Shown here piece after piece: positions 34,210-43,617 of a stretch of DNA of 64,000 nucleotides. Origin of the DNA: Cryomorpha sp963748925. GTDB taxonomy: Bacteria > Bacteroidota > Bacteroidia > Flavobacteriales_D > Cryomorphaceae. Location: contig CAVVKG010000009.1 of NCBI GenBank assembly GCA_963748925.1, positions 558,001 to 622,000 of the forward strand, written 5' to 3'. The position numbers and the translations under genes are program-made. Every line of letters begins with the position of its first letter. The first letter of the stretch is position 1. The notes under the pieces were generated by a model, which did not search any database, had not been told where the DNA came from, and saw only the letters and a list, made by a program, of their open reading frames with translations.

Positions 34210-36431
34210 GGCGTGCTTTTTATATTCTGTTCATACTTTTTGGGGTTTGCCTTTCGGCGAATGCGCAAGAGTTAAAAGTTATAAACGGCAATGGAGACGG
34301 AGTTTCTTCTGTACAGGCTTTTCTACCGGCTCATAAACCACCACGGGTTCTTTTAGGAAATGAGAATGGAATCATTTCGGTTAAAGATGTGTTAGAAGAT
34401 GAACAAATCATTTTGAGGTGTCTCGGCTATCGCACCGATACCATAATTTATCATAGGGGTATTTCTGAAGTTGTGCTAAAAAAAGAGAACTACGACTTGG
34501 GAGAAGTTGTGATTACAGCTCAATATCGTCCTCTTGCAACTTCAGAATCTGTGCACGTCATTCGCACAATTGGTGCCACTGAAATTCAGGAGCGTGCCGC
34601 CATCAATTTGCGCGATGTGCTTCAAAGTGAGTTGAATTTTCGCGTAAGCCAGGATAATATTCTCGGTTCGGGATTGAGCATGCAGGGCATCAGCGGCCAA
34701 AATGTGAAAGTGATGGTAGATGGTGTGCCGGTTATTGGCCGCCTCGATGGCAATATCGACATTTCGCAAATCAACCTCGATCAAATAGAGCGCGTGGAAA
34801 TTGTAGAAGGACCACTAGCAGTAAATTATGGATCGAACGCCCTCGCGGGAACGATTAATCTTATTACAAAATCGCCCAAAACGAATGAGGTAAATGCGGG
34901 AGCCGACTTTTATACCGAGAGCACGGGCCATTTTAATGCTACTGCAAATGCTGCCTTGGGGTGGAAAAGTCAGAGTATGAGCATTTCGGCAGGAAGAAAT
35001 TATTTTGATGGTTGGAATCCCGGCGATGATGCATTTTTTCACAAGCGCTCATATATTGCCGATGACACACGCCGGCAGCAATGGAAGCCCAAGGAGCAGC
35101 TCTTTGCCGATGCTAAGTTTCGTCAGATTTTTAAGAAGGGATATGCCGAAATAGCCGGTTCGTGGTTTAATGAAGAAATAATAAACCGCGGCGCTCCGCG
35201 TGGAGCGTATAAAGAATCGGCTTTAGATGATAAATACAATACGCTGCGGTACAGCATTTCGGGTAAAGTGCAGACTCCGCTGGCAAAAAGGTGGAATATG
35301 CACAATCTATTTGCCTACAACCTTTACCGGAGAACCAAATCAACATTTATAACCGATCTCACAGGCGTTTCGAGCGAGCTCAGTTCAAATACTTCGCTTC
35401 AGGATACTTCTGCCTTTAGCAATTTTCTTGGTCGCGGATCGATCATTGGTGAGCTTAGCAAGTCGCTTCAATTGCAAATAGGTTATGAAATAGAGCTTGA
35501 AACAGCAGAAGGAATTCGGATTAAAGATGAAACCGGACGGATTGAGAACTATGCTCTTTTTGCCACCACAGAGTGGAAACCGGCAGAGAGGCTAACCATC
35601 AAGCCGGGCTTGCGGTGGGCGTACAATTCCCGATACGATGCACCCGTAATTCCGTCGATCAACTTTCTGTACAGGCTTCCGCTAAATACGCAGGCACGAG
35701 TGAGTTATGCTCAGGGATTTCGCTCACCAGGACTTAAGGAGCTTTCTTTCTTTTTTGTAGATGTGAATCACAATATTGTTGGTAATCAAAACCTTAGGGC
35801 TGAAACGTCGCATAATGTTTCTGCTTCAATAACAGCCGGTGTGAGCGAAAATCGAAAAATTGGGTGGACGGTTTCAGGTTTCTACAACCGTGTGCACAAC
35901 CTTATCACGCTGGCTCAGGAGTCGGCTAGTATATATACCTATGTGAATATTGGCGAGCAGGAAACTTTCGGCGGTCGACTTAATGTCGAGAGAAGTTTTA
36001 GGAATTTACGGCTCCTCGCGGGGTTTGCCTACACCGGAATTTCCAGCAGGATTGGCGAAGAGATAAATCAGGGAAGTTTTCTATACACCCCGGAGGCAAC
36101 GTTTCGGGCGGGCTACACTTTCGCGAAAGCGGGAATAGGAGCCAATTTGATTTATAAATACAATGGCCGGAGGAACTTTTTCGGTTCCAATGGAAATGGA
36201 GAAGTAACCAAAGAGTATCTCGAAGCCTATCAAAATCTTGATGTTACCGTCTCTAAAAAGATCTGGAAAGAAAGGCTGGGACTTGAGGTGGGAGCCAAAA
36301 ACCTTTTTGATGTGCAGAATATTACTGCTACTGCAAATGGTGGCGTGCACAGCAGCGGCTCAAATGTTTCAATAGGCACGGGGCGCACATATTTTGTGCG
36401 CATGACCTTTTCAATTACAAAAGATAACTAA
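34206..36431 (+). CDS. TonB-dependent outer-membrane receptor (HmuR-like)
   Basis: 741 residues. Signal peptide about 1-20 (SANAQ), a carboxypeptidase-regulatory-like domain (about 22-90), a TonB box candidate near EVVITAQ (about 100-106), and a plug (about 110-220) with GLSMQGISGQNVKVMVDGVP, IERVEIVEGP and YGSNALAGTINLITK. A 22-strand barrel ends in FVRMTFSITKDN. The receptor imports a scarce ligand across the outer membrane; HmuY-like neighbours on both sides of the operon point to haem. It starts in the stop of the DoxX gene and shares one base with the following HmuY gene (TAATG). Confidence 0.9.
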   Translation: MRRAFYILFILFGVCLSANAQELKVINGNGDGVSSVQAFLPAHKPPRVLLGNENGIISVKDVLEDEQIILRCLGYRTDTIIYHRGISEVVLKKENYDLGEVVITAQYRPLATSESVHVIRTIGATEIQERAAINLRDVLQSELNFRVSQDNILGSGLSMQGISGQNVKVMVDGVPVIGRLDGNIDISQINLDQIERVEIVEGPLAVNYGSNALAGTINLITKSPKTNEVNAGADFYTESTGHFNATANAALGWKSQSMSISAGRNYFDGWNPGDDAFFHKRSYIADDTRRQQWKPKEQLFADAKFRQIFKKGYAEIAGSWFNEEIINRGAPRGAYKESALDDKYNTLRYSISGKVQTPLAKRWNMHNLFAYNLYRRTKSTFITDLTGVSSELSSNTSLQDTSAFSNFLGRGSIIGELSKSLQLQIGYEIELETAEGIRIKDETGRIENYALFATTEWKPAERLTIKPGLRWAYNSRYDAPVIPSINFLYRLPLNTQARVSYAQGFRSPGLKELSFFFVDVNHNIVGNQNLRAETSHNVSASITAGVSENRKIGWTVSGFYNRVHNLITLAQESASIYTYVNIGEQETFGGRLNVERSFRNLRLLAGFAYTGISSRIGEEINQGSFLYTPEATFRAGYTFAKAGIGANLIYKYNGRRNFFGSNGNGEVTKEYLEAYQNLDVTVSKKIWKERLGLEVGAKNLFDVQNITATANGGVHSSGSNVSIGTGRTYFVRMTFSITKDN

Positions 36432-37399
36432 TGAAAACTCAGTTTTTTCTATTGCTCGCAGTCAGTTTTACCCTTCTTTCATGCGAGAAAGAGGAGTTAC
36501 CTGTGGAGCCTTATGACCGCGGACCGGCGATTGCGTCTCAGGTAGATATGGGCTCGGGCTACATTAATCAAATTTATTTTAGTCTCGATAATAATGAGAT
36601 TGCCGGCTCACAATTTTTTAGCGACTGGGATGTGGCATTTGAAGGTGGGAGCGAAGGTTGGAAGGTCATTCTCAACGACGCCAGACTTATGAGCGCATGG
36701 AAAAGTGACTTTGGCGATATTGCTTCTGCAAATGACAGCAGCGGCTTTGGAAATGGAAAAAGAGTAGAAGTGATGGCTACGATCTATTCCGATCCCGCAA
36801 TGGGCGACTGGCGCGATGAAACGCCGGTTTATCTGCTGGATCTCGGCTATTCGGTTGCCGGGCAGCCATTGGGTTTGTACTGGATTCAAATACTCAGTGT
36901 TGACGGTATCATTTACCAAATTAAAACGCGGGCTTTTGGGGAAGAAGCTATAATAGAAGCCACCGTTCAAAAGCAGGAAGGTGTGTTGTATACCCATTAC
37001 TCTATCGGTGAAAACAACTCCATTCAAAGCCCGGCAGATCAGGATTGGGATATTCAATTCACGAAATACACATATCGTTTTATCGATCCTGCTCAGGATT
37101 ATTTGGTAACGGGACTTGTTCTAAATCCAAATAACACTTTCGCAGGTGAACTTTCAGAAAAGGCTTTTGCCGATATAACTCTTGCAGATACTGCTCAAGT
37201 GGAATTCAGTAGCCAGCCCGACATCATTGGCTACGACTGGAAATACTACGATTTCAACAGCTCTTCGTATGAAATAGATTCCGAGAGAGTGTGGGTAATT
37301 CGCAATGCATCGGGCTTTTACTACAAGTTTCGCTTTACTGATTTTTATGATGAGCAAGGACAGGTAGGGGTGCCGGGATTTGAATATGGAAAGATTTAA
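36431..37399 (+). CDS. HmuY-like haem-binding lipoprotein
   Basis: 322 residues, lipoprotein signal ending at Cys18 (TLLSC). Two HmuY-like halves: GSGYINQIYFSLDNNEI with DWDVAFEGG near the start, and QDWDIQFTKYTYRF, IIGYDWKYYDF and FYYKFRFTDFYD later. HmuY captures haem and hands it to the HmuR receptor. The His pair of the P. gingivalis protein cannot be placed with confidence by eye. Last gene of the operon, overlapping the receptor stop by one base. Confidence 0.82.
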   Translation: MKTQFFLLLAVSFTLLSCEKEELPVEPYDRGPAIASQVDMGSGYINQIYFSLDNNEIAGSQFFSDWDVAFEGGSEGWKVILNDARLMSAWKSDFGDIASANDSSGFGNGKRVEVMATIYSDPAMGDWRDETPVYLLDLGYSVAGQPLGLYWIQILSVDGIIYQIKTRAFGEEAIIEATVQKQEGVLYTHYSIGENNSIQSPADQDWDIQFTKYTYRFIDPAQDYLVTGLVLNPNNTFAGELSEKAFADITLADTAQVEFSSQPDIIGYDWKYYDFNSSSYEIDSERVWVIRNASGFYYKFRFTDFYDEQGQVGVPGFEYGKI

Positions 37400-37485
37400 T
37401 CTTGTGACGAGGTTATATAAGAGCCACGCACAACTTCTCTTGCGAGATTCGTTCCCTCACTTGAATCAATACCCGCGGGGCTAGT

Positions 37486-37836
37486 TTAATCCTTCTTCAA
37501 CAACCGATAAAAACACAAGCCTTTTCGGGATTTTACAGCATTTCGATCTTTTTCAACTTTCCATTTGTCATGAAAGTTAGCACTCTGATCTGAAGAGTGG
37601 AGCTCAACGACATTCTTATTCACCGTCCAGTTACCGGTAACTTTTATTTTATTCTGAGAATCAGAAAAGTCCTGGTATTCAAAAGTCATATCGGGGTTTA
37701 GCTGAAGCTTTATCTGAGACATATCAGACTCGCTTACACCATAATTTCCGGTAAAGTCTAAAGCCGGATTTGATGTAAATGAAAAGGAAATACCGACAAT
37801 ACATAGGGCTAGAATTAAGCGAAGAGAAGTTTTCAT
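37486..37836 (-). CDS. Small secreted protein, lipocalin-like
   Basis: 116 residues with a signal peptide (about 1-20, ISFSFT). The remainder is predicted beta-strand with FTGNYGV at the start, a TFEYQDF strand, a TGNWTVNKNVVELH strand and an end at CFYRLLKKD. This layout is common in short lipocalin-like Bacteroidota proteins, but I cannot name a family. It ends 86 bp from the convergent HmuY operon and is separated by 82 bp from the gene upstream. Confidence 0.6.
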   Translation of the reverse strand: MKTSLRLILALCIVGISFSFTSNPALDFTGNYGVSESDMSQIKLQLNPDMTFEYQDFSDSQNKIKVTGNWTVNKNVVELHSSDQSANFHDKWKVEKDRNAVKSRKGLCFYRLLKKD

Positions 37837-37866
37837 AAAAGTGGCTTGATTGGTTATTTAATGGTT

Positions 37867-37882
37867 TATACTTGTAAGTATA
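37867..37882. promoter_or_regulatory. 16-bp palindrome upstream of the small secreted protein
   Basis: TATACTTGTAAGTATA has perfect 7-bp arms around GT, about 30 bp upstream of the start at 37836. It could be an operator; no regulator can be assigned. Confidence 0.3.
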
Positions 37883-37918
37883 GTTTATTAAAACTACGCT
37901 ATTTATGCGATTTTATTG

Positions 37919-40432
37919 TTATCTCTTTATCACTTTTCTTGAAAAAAGGGAATCTTTATTTTCCGAAAGGGCAGTGATAATATAAATACCAGGTGCTAGA
38001 TCGTCAATAGAAATCACGGCCGTTGATCCATTTTCAAGGTTAGCGCTTCCCTGTTTTACTTCTTGACCTATAATGCTGGTGATGATGAAACGGGTATAAT
38101 TACAATAGGCACATTTTAGGTTTATTGAAGCGTCTGCCGGATTTGGAAAAACTAGGAAGTCGGCATTTTTGTAAGTTTCATTTCTCAGATTCTCTTGCGG
38201 CTTATAGGTCACCCATGGCCGGGCTTGTTTTACGATAAGCTGGTCGTCGCTGGTAATTTTAAACTCTATATCCATTGCAAAAGTACTGTTGCCAGTGGCA
38301 TTGTATAGAAGTTGAAATTCATTGTGGATTACGGTGAGATACTCCCTCATTTGAATCAAGTATTCTCCTTTCATAATCTCTTCATTATTTGGAACAAGAT
38401 TAGAATGCCTCACTACGATGTGATCATTTTCACCCGTAACTACCTTGGAAAGCAGGATTTCTTCAGGGATTGAAGTTGTATCCGGATTGGTAATCAAATC
38501 TTCGCCTAGCTGGGAGTTTAAATAGAAATAGGCATCTTCTGTTTGGTAAATCGGGTCGGTGCTTACGCCAACTCCATTGGCTTTTTCATCTGAATAGTTG
38601 GGGTGGCATAATACGCCCATCGACGCTGCAAAATGATTTATCCGGTAAAATTCGCGTTCGTCAAAAGCTCTGAGGTTCCACAAACTGGCATAAACCTGTT
38701 TAATAGATTTTTCAATGTGTCCCTCATCCGGATGTTGGGTTTTGGAAGTGTACAGTCCCGCTCCATTAAATCCAGGCAAATCTTCGTTGTTTGTGCTGGA
38801 TCGACATCTCACGGAAGTTCCAGCCGGAAAAGACGCGTGCATTTCAGCTAAATTAATGATCATCCAGGTAGGCATTTGAGCATTCTCGATTTTAACGCGT
38901 AATGCGCCCAATGAGTTGTTTCGAACATTTCGATCCGAAACAAAGTCGGGATTACTGAGCATTTCGCTCACCTCTTCAAAAAGGTGATTGTGTTTCATGA
39001 ATTCCTGATAATAATAAAATGGAACTCCAAAGCCATTTGGAATGGTTCCTTCAGGAAAACCAAAGGTTCTCATGGTTGCTACGTTTGCACATTTCGCACC
39101 ATAGCCGTCGTACATGTCAAAGTTAATATCGTCGAGTGGCAATATCGAAGTGTAATCCAGATTGAGAGGAGGAGTTTGCTCAAATTTTGGTCGAAGTGCA
39201 TCATACCATTGGTTTACTTCGTCAATCGAAGCTTCTCGAATGATGTAATCATCCTGTTCTACTTTAAAATAAATGTAGTGATTTAGTAAATTAACAATTG
39301 AATCAATTGAAAGCGGATCTCTAATAAACGCATTTGGAATACCATCTTGAATGGCTCGTAAATTAATGTGCGACAGCGGTGTTTGGATTTCGGAAGTAAT
39401 TATGCCACCTACGCGGGGCAAAGCATTGGGTAAAGAATTGTAAAGTACAATATCTCTGGCACCGGGAATATCTTCAAGATTCATTTCCCGAAAGAAACCA
39501 AACCCTTCAGTCTGGTTCATGCCCCAATAATCAATCTCAGCAAAGGCATCGGCTTCATAAATAATTGGTATTCTTGAATTCTCATAGAGTGCTATCTCCG
39601 CTTCATATTCGTCTTCGTTATTGGTAGTAATGTAATACGACAAGTTGTTTTTTATGAAGGGCATATTAGCGGCAAGCAGTTCATGCGTTCTTTGCACTAT
39701 TTCAAAATCCTCGCCGTGACCATTGCTGTAGTTAAATGTAAATGCACCCAAGGTGCCATTGTTTGAGATAATGGAAGGGTGGTAAATAATTTGGCCTTTA
39801 ATTACCTGTTCGCCTATGAAATCGATGCCCACAGCATTTGCAAAATCGGCATGTAATTCATGGTTGTTTCCATTAATGAAATAAATTTTTGGGTCTGAAG
39901 TATAAAAATCCACGATAAGGAATTTCGAAAATCTCTTTCCGTTTAGAAATTCTGACCACTGCACATAATCTATGGTAATAGACAAGTCACTAAATGTTGA
40001 GAAGCTGTCAATCACTGCAATTCCATCCTCCGGACTTATAGGTTCAGCGGGGTTTAGCGGACCGTACGTAGGTGTGTTCTCATTTTCAAAAAGATCGTCA
40101 ACACCATCGCCATCACTGTCTGCCGGATTGTCGATCAGGTATTCTAAAATCTGATAATTTTCTAAAGGAAGAGCACCTAAAGGCTCAGAAATGATTGTGG
40201 TCCCTGCCGACCCGGTTGTTATTGATGTTGAGTAGAGATAGTCAGCACCAATACTCGTTCGTACTTTTAGGATGTAATAGTTTTGTGGTGTTGAGTTTAC
40301 TTCAAGCTCTACCTGGCCGTTGCTGTTAATTGAATAGCTTAGTACAGGAACTTCCTGGGCGCAAATTGCGTTTGGAATAAGCAACAAAATACTTATGAGC
40401 AAAATCATTCTTGAATAAGCATGATTGTCCAT
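37919..40432 (-). CDS. Secreted PEP-synthase-like protein (phosphohistidine plus ATP-grasp) with T9SS domain
   Basis: 837 residues from the ATG at 40430-40432; an earlier TTG would bury the signal. Signal peptide about 1-26 (NAICAQ); a beta-rich domain; a calcium-type DSDGDGVDDLFE at 106-117; a long domain to about 330; then GGIITSEIQTPLSHINLRA near 342-360, matching the swivelling phosphohistidine domain of PEP-utilising enzymes with His355. After it comes a pyruvate phosphate dikinase-type ATP-grasp region with GAKCANVATMRTFGFPEG, VRCRSSTNNEDLPGFNGAG and LIVKQARPW. A type A sorting tail ends it (FPNPADAS...KVIKR). Such enzymes normally work in the cytosol on ATP and pyruvate. Substrate and location here are open. 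Confidence 0.82.
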   Translation of the reverse strand: MDNHAYSRMILLISILLLIPNAICAQEVPVLSYSINSNGQVELEVNSTPQNYYILKVRTSIGADYLYSTSITTGSAGTTIISEPLGALPLENYQILEYLIDNPADSDGDGVDDLFENENTPTYGPLNPAEPISPEDGIAVIDSFSTFSDLSITIDYVQWSEFLNGKRFSKFLIVDFYTSDPKIYFINGNNHELHADFANAVGIDFIGEQVIKGQIIYHPSIISNNGTLGAFTFNYSNGHGEDFEIVQRTHELLAANMPFIKNNLSYYITTNNEDEYEAEIALYENSRIPIIYEADAFAEIDYWGMNQTEGFGFFREMNLEDIPGARDIVLYNSLPNALPRVGGIITSEIQTPLSHINLRAIQDGIPNAFIRDPLSIDSIVNLLNHYIYFKVEQDDYIIREASIDEVNQWYDALRPKFEQTPPLNLDYTSILPLDDINFDMYDGYGAKCANVATMRTFGFPEGTIPNGFGVPFYYYQEFMKHNHLFEEVSEMLSNPDFVSDRNVRNNSLGALRVKIENAQMPTWMIINLAEMHASFPAGTSVRCRSSTNNEDLPGFNGAGLYTSKTQHPDEGHIEKSIKQVYASLWNLRAFDEREFYRINHFAASMGVLCHPNYSDEKANGVGVSTDPIYQTEDAYFYLNSQLGEDLITNPDTTSIPEEILLSKVVTGENDHIVVRHSNLVPNNEEIMKGEYLIQMREYLTVIHNEFQLLYNATGNSTFAMDIEFKITSDDQLIVKQARPWVTYKPQENLRNETYKNADFLVFPNPADASINLKCAYCNYTRFIITSIIGQEVKQGSANLENGSTAVISIDDLAPGIYIITALSENKDSLFSRKVIKR

Positions 40433-40695
40433 AAGGAAAGATTTAAAATTGAAGCTTCTTGAGCTTTTTTCCAAGAGAATAGTTGTCAGAAGATATTTTG
40501 ACGTTTTACCAAATCTTCCTTTTTCACGTCCCTTGAGGCATCAAGATACATTTTTAACCCGAAGTTTTAATCCTCAATGGATTATAAATTTTCAATTCTT
40601 GCTTTTCTAGGATGGATATTTTTAAAAACAATATTTTAATTGAGACAAGCTTGAGTTAATACCGGTCAGCCTGTCCTTTAAGTTTTTCATTTCAA

Positions 40696-41391
40696 TTAAT
40701 GCGCATCATCCTTCAGCAACTCCGGAAATTTTTCTTGAAATCTCTTTAGCCTTGGAATAGAAACAGATTGAATATAGCGGTTGTTAGGATTGTTTTCTTC
40801 GTAATCCTGATGGTAATCTTCGCCTCTCCAGAATTTTTCAAAAGGCATTACCTCGGCCGCAATGGGTTCTCCAAGTGTCTCTGCCAAAGCTGTTTTCTTT
40901 TGCTCAATGATTTTCTTCTGTTCGTCATTTTTGTAAAAAATTATTGAGCGGTACTGAGAACCTCTGTCTGGTCCCTGCCCATTAACCTGAGTGGGATCCT
41001 GAGAAGCAAAATATACATCTACCAGTTTGCTGAAGCTAATAACCGCCGGATCGTAATAGACTTCCACCGCTTCGGCGTGGCCCGTATTCCCTGTATTGCT
41101 CTCTTCATAAGTCGGATTTTTTGTGTGACCGCCTGCATATCCGTTTACAACTTCACCTACACCTTTTACACTTTCGTAAATGGCTTCAACACACCAGAAG
41201 CATCCGCTTGCGAAATAGGCGGTTTCCATATTTTCCGTCTGTTTTGCAGTTTGCTTTTCAGATTTTTCCGTTGAATTTGCATGAGCAATTTGGTCTGAGT
41301 TTGTTTCAGAATTCACTTGTGCATTCGTGCAACTCAATGTTAGCGTTCCGATTATAAAAAGGAGGGCACTCTTTAAGACTGTGTTTTTCAT
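40696..41391 (-). CDS. msrA: Peptide-methionine (S)-S-oxide reductase, lipoprotein
   Basis: 231 residues from the ATG at 41389-41391; the frame runs on to a GTG upstream, but the lipobox fits the ATG. Lipoprotein signal ends at Cys21 (LTLSC), then a Ser/Thr/Lys/Gln linker of about 35 residues and the MsrA domain with GCFWC at 63-67 (catalytic Cys64), GYAGG, and the GHAEAVEVYYDP and YRSIIFY blocks. It reduces methionine sulfoxide in envelope proteins, likely at the outer or inner membrane surface. Thioredoxin-like recycling partners are not nearby. Confidence 0.93.
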   Translation of the reverse strand: MKNTVLKSALLFIIGTLTLSCTNAQVNSETNSDQIAHANSTEKSEKQTAKQTENMETAYFASGCFWCVEAIYESVKGVGEVVNGYAGGHTKNPTYEESNTGNTGHAEAVEVYYDPAVISFSKLVDVYFASQDPTQVNGQGPDRGSQYRSIIFYKNDEQKKIIEQKKTALAETLGEPIAAEVMPFEKFWRGEDYHQDYEENNPNNRYIQSVSIPRLKRFQEKFPELLKDDAH

Positions 41392-41653
41392 TTTCGATTT
41401 ATTTAACTGGCGCACTGGCCTTAGTTTTCTTCTTGGTTGAGGTCTTATATACTTCTAAATATGGAAAACAGATTTTTTGGAAGTTTCCCTAACGGCTTTG
41501 CATTTTATAACAAGTACGTTAGATATAAGTTTTGACTTGTTGCGTTGGCTTCGAAGGTTGGAGTGTAATAGCATTGGGCTATTGGGAGTAGTTTTTTTAC
41601 AGACTCGTTTCTAAAGAACCCTCGAATTTACAAGGTTAATTCGGCCGGTAAGC

Positions 41654-41661
41654 TATTTTTG
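41654..41661 (+). promoter_or_regulatory. TAnnTTTG minus-7 box for mtfA
   Basis: TATTTTTG, 6 bp before the ATG at 41668, followed by CAATCT. A start of transcription just upstream of the ATG would give an almost leaderless message. Confidence 0.5.
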
Positions 41662-41667
41662 CAATCT

Positions 41668-42444
41668 ATGATGTACTTCTTGTTGGGGATCGCAGCCCTT
41701 ATCTTGTTTTTTGTTTTAAGGCCCGTTAAGAAGCCTACGGTCAAAGGAATTTCTCTCTCGGATGCTGAAATCAATAATACCCTTTCTGAAAATGTATTGT
41801 TTTACAAAAATCTTTCAGAGATCGATCAAGCTACGTTCCGCGAAAGGGTAAAGACGTTTCTAAATGAAGTTTTTATTGAAGGCGTGAAGGTAAAAGTTTC
41901 CAATCTCGATAAACTGCTCGTGGCCTCCAGTGCTGTTATTCCGGTTTTCAATTTTCCCGACTGGCATTATTCAAATTTGACCAGCGTGCTCCTATACCCG
42001 GACAGGTTTAATAGCAATCTCGGGTATGCTTCCAAAGAAAAAAACCGGATGATTACCGGATTGGTGGGCTCTGGAAAGTTTGATAAGAAAATGATTCTTT
42101 CAATTAAAGCTTTGCGTTTGGGATTCAATAATAAAACCGATAAATCAAATACTGCGATTCACGAATTCGTACATTTAATTGATGGGTTGGATGGATCATT
42201 TGATGGTGTTCCCGAGAGACTGATTGAGCACGAATATAGCATTCCGTGGATCAAGCTTATTGAGAAGGGCATGGCTGATATTCACGCAGAGAAATCAGAT
42301 ATTCGCCCGTATGGAGGGGTGAGTGAAAGCGAATTTTTTGCTGTAGCCTCCGAGTATTTTTTCGAACGACCTAATCTCATGAAAAGGAAACATCCCGAAT
42401 TGTGGAAAGCGTTTAATAAATTTTTTGGTGAGCGGGAAGATTAG
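41668..42444 (+). CDS. mtfA: Zinc-dependent M90 peptidase (MtfA-like)
   Basis: 258 residues from the ATG at 41668 (a second ATG follows directly; a TTG upstream lies in the promoter box). One N-terminal membrane helix (about 3-17) anchors it. The zinc motif is HEFVH at 165-169 followed by LID; the third ligand is likely the Glu in SEFFAVASEYFFE. E. coli MtfA is a soluble peptidase that binds the Mlc regulator; this anchored form is common in Bacteroidota. No partner is adjacent. Confidence 0.88.
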   Translation: MMYFLLGIAALILFFVLRPVKKPTVKGISLSDAEINNTLSENVLFYKNLSEIDQATFRERVKTFLNEVFIEGVKVKVSNLDKLLVASSAVIPVFNFPDWHYSNLTSVLLYPDRFNSNLGYASKEKNRMITGLVGSGKFDKKMILSIKALRLGFNNKTDKSNTAIHEFVHLIDGLDGSFDGVPERLIEHEYSIPWIKLIEKGMADIHAEKSDIRPYGGVSESEFFAVASEYFFERPNLMKRKHPELWKAFNKFFGERED

Positions 42445-42467
42445 TTTTTGATTAAAAAAAATCTGAT

Positions 42468-43603
42468 ATTCTTGTTCACTTAGATTTATGACCAGTGAGC
42501 ACCCTCAGCGCTCTTTCGAACCTTTGGAAGTCGGTATGGAACACTAATTCTTGGCGGCTTTGCGGTTAAGAAACAATGATATTATTTCCTGTTTTCGCCC
42601 AAAACGCAATTGATAGAAATATTAATTGGTTTAAAGAATATTGGAAAATCCGAGGGAACGGGTCGTAGCCTGAAATAAGTGTAATAGAATCACAATAGAC
42701 GCGAATTAAATCCGCACTCAAACCCGAAAGGTCTACTTGCTACTCTGCATTTCGACTTCGCTCAATAACCACGTGAGATCGCCAAGGCTTAGTTTAGAGA
42801 CCTTTGGGGTTTTTACCACAAACCCGAATCTGCTAAGCTAGATAGGACAACATTAAAGCAAGACCCCAAAGGTTTACTTGCCGCGCTGCATTTCGACTTC
42901 GATCAATGACCACCCAATAACCGCGTGTTGTCGCCAGCCTTAGTTTAGAAACCTTTCGGGTCGTCTGTCCGGTAAAATTCTTGTTTACTTAGATTTATAG
43001 GTCCGTGAGCAGTTTCAGCGCTCTTTCGACCCTTTGGAAGTCCGTAAGGAGCGCTAAATCTTCGCGTCTTTGCGGTTAAGAAACAATGATATTATTTCCT
43101 GTTTTCGTCGCTGGGCCACCCAAAACGCAATTGATAGAAATATTAATTGGTTTAAAGAATATTGGAAAATCCGAGGGAACGGGTCGTAGCCTGAAATAAG
43201 TGTAATAGAATCACAATAGACGCGAATTAAATCCGCACTCAAACCCGAAAGGTCTACTTGCTACGCTGCATTTCGACTTCGCTCAATAACCACGTGAGAT
43301 TGCCAAGGCTTAGTTTAGAGACCTTTGGGGTTTTTACCACAAACCCGAATCTGCTAAACTAGATAGGACAACATTAAAGCAAGACCCCAAAGGTTTACTT
43401 GCCGCGCTGCATTTCGACTTCGATCAATGACCACCCAATAACCACGTGTTGTCGCCAGCCTTAGTTTAGAAACCTTTCGGGTCGTCTGTCCGGTAAAATT
43501 CTTGTTTACTTAGATTTATAGGTCCGTGAGCAGTTTCAGTGCTCTTTCGACCCTTTGGAAGTCGGTATGGAACACTAATTCTTGGCGTCTTTGCGGTTAA
43601 GAA
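42468..43603. repeat. Noncoding tandem array: two long units plus a partial third
   Basis: Unit 1 is 42468-42976 (509 bp), unit 2 is 42977-43497 (521 bp), and a partial third runs 43498-43603. Identity between units 1 and 2 is very high over long stretches. Unit 2 has an 11-bp insertion after TTTTCG near 43108 (TCGCTGGGCCA). Each unit starts with a roughly 105-bp block (ATTCTTGTT...TTTGCGGTTAAG) and carries two related sub-elements of about 110 bp bounded by ACCC(G/C)AAAGGT and its inverse. The short ORFs inside have no protein-like features. It fills the whole gap between mtfA and the ABC permease gene. Confidence 0.85.
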
Positions 43604-43617
43604 TTAGCACTAATTAT

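Noticed and set aside
42468..43603. CRISPR, rRNA spacer or phage region
   Set aside because: Units are 500 bp long with no short repeat-spacer pattern, no rRNA match by eye and no phage gene.
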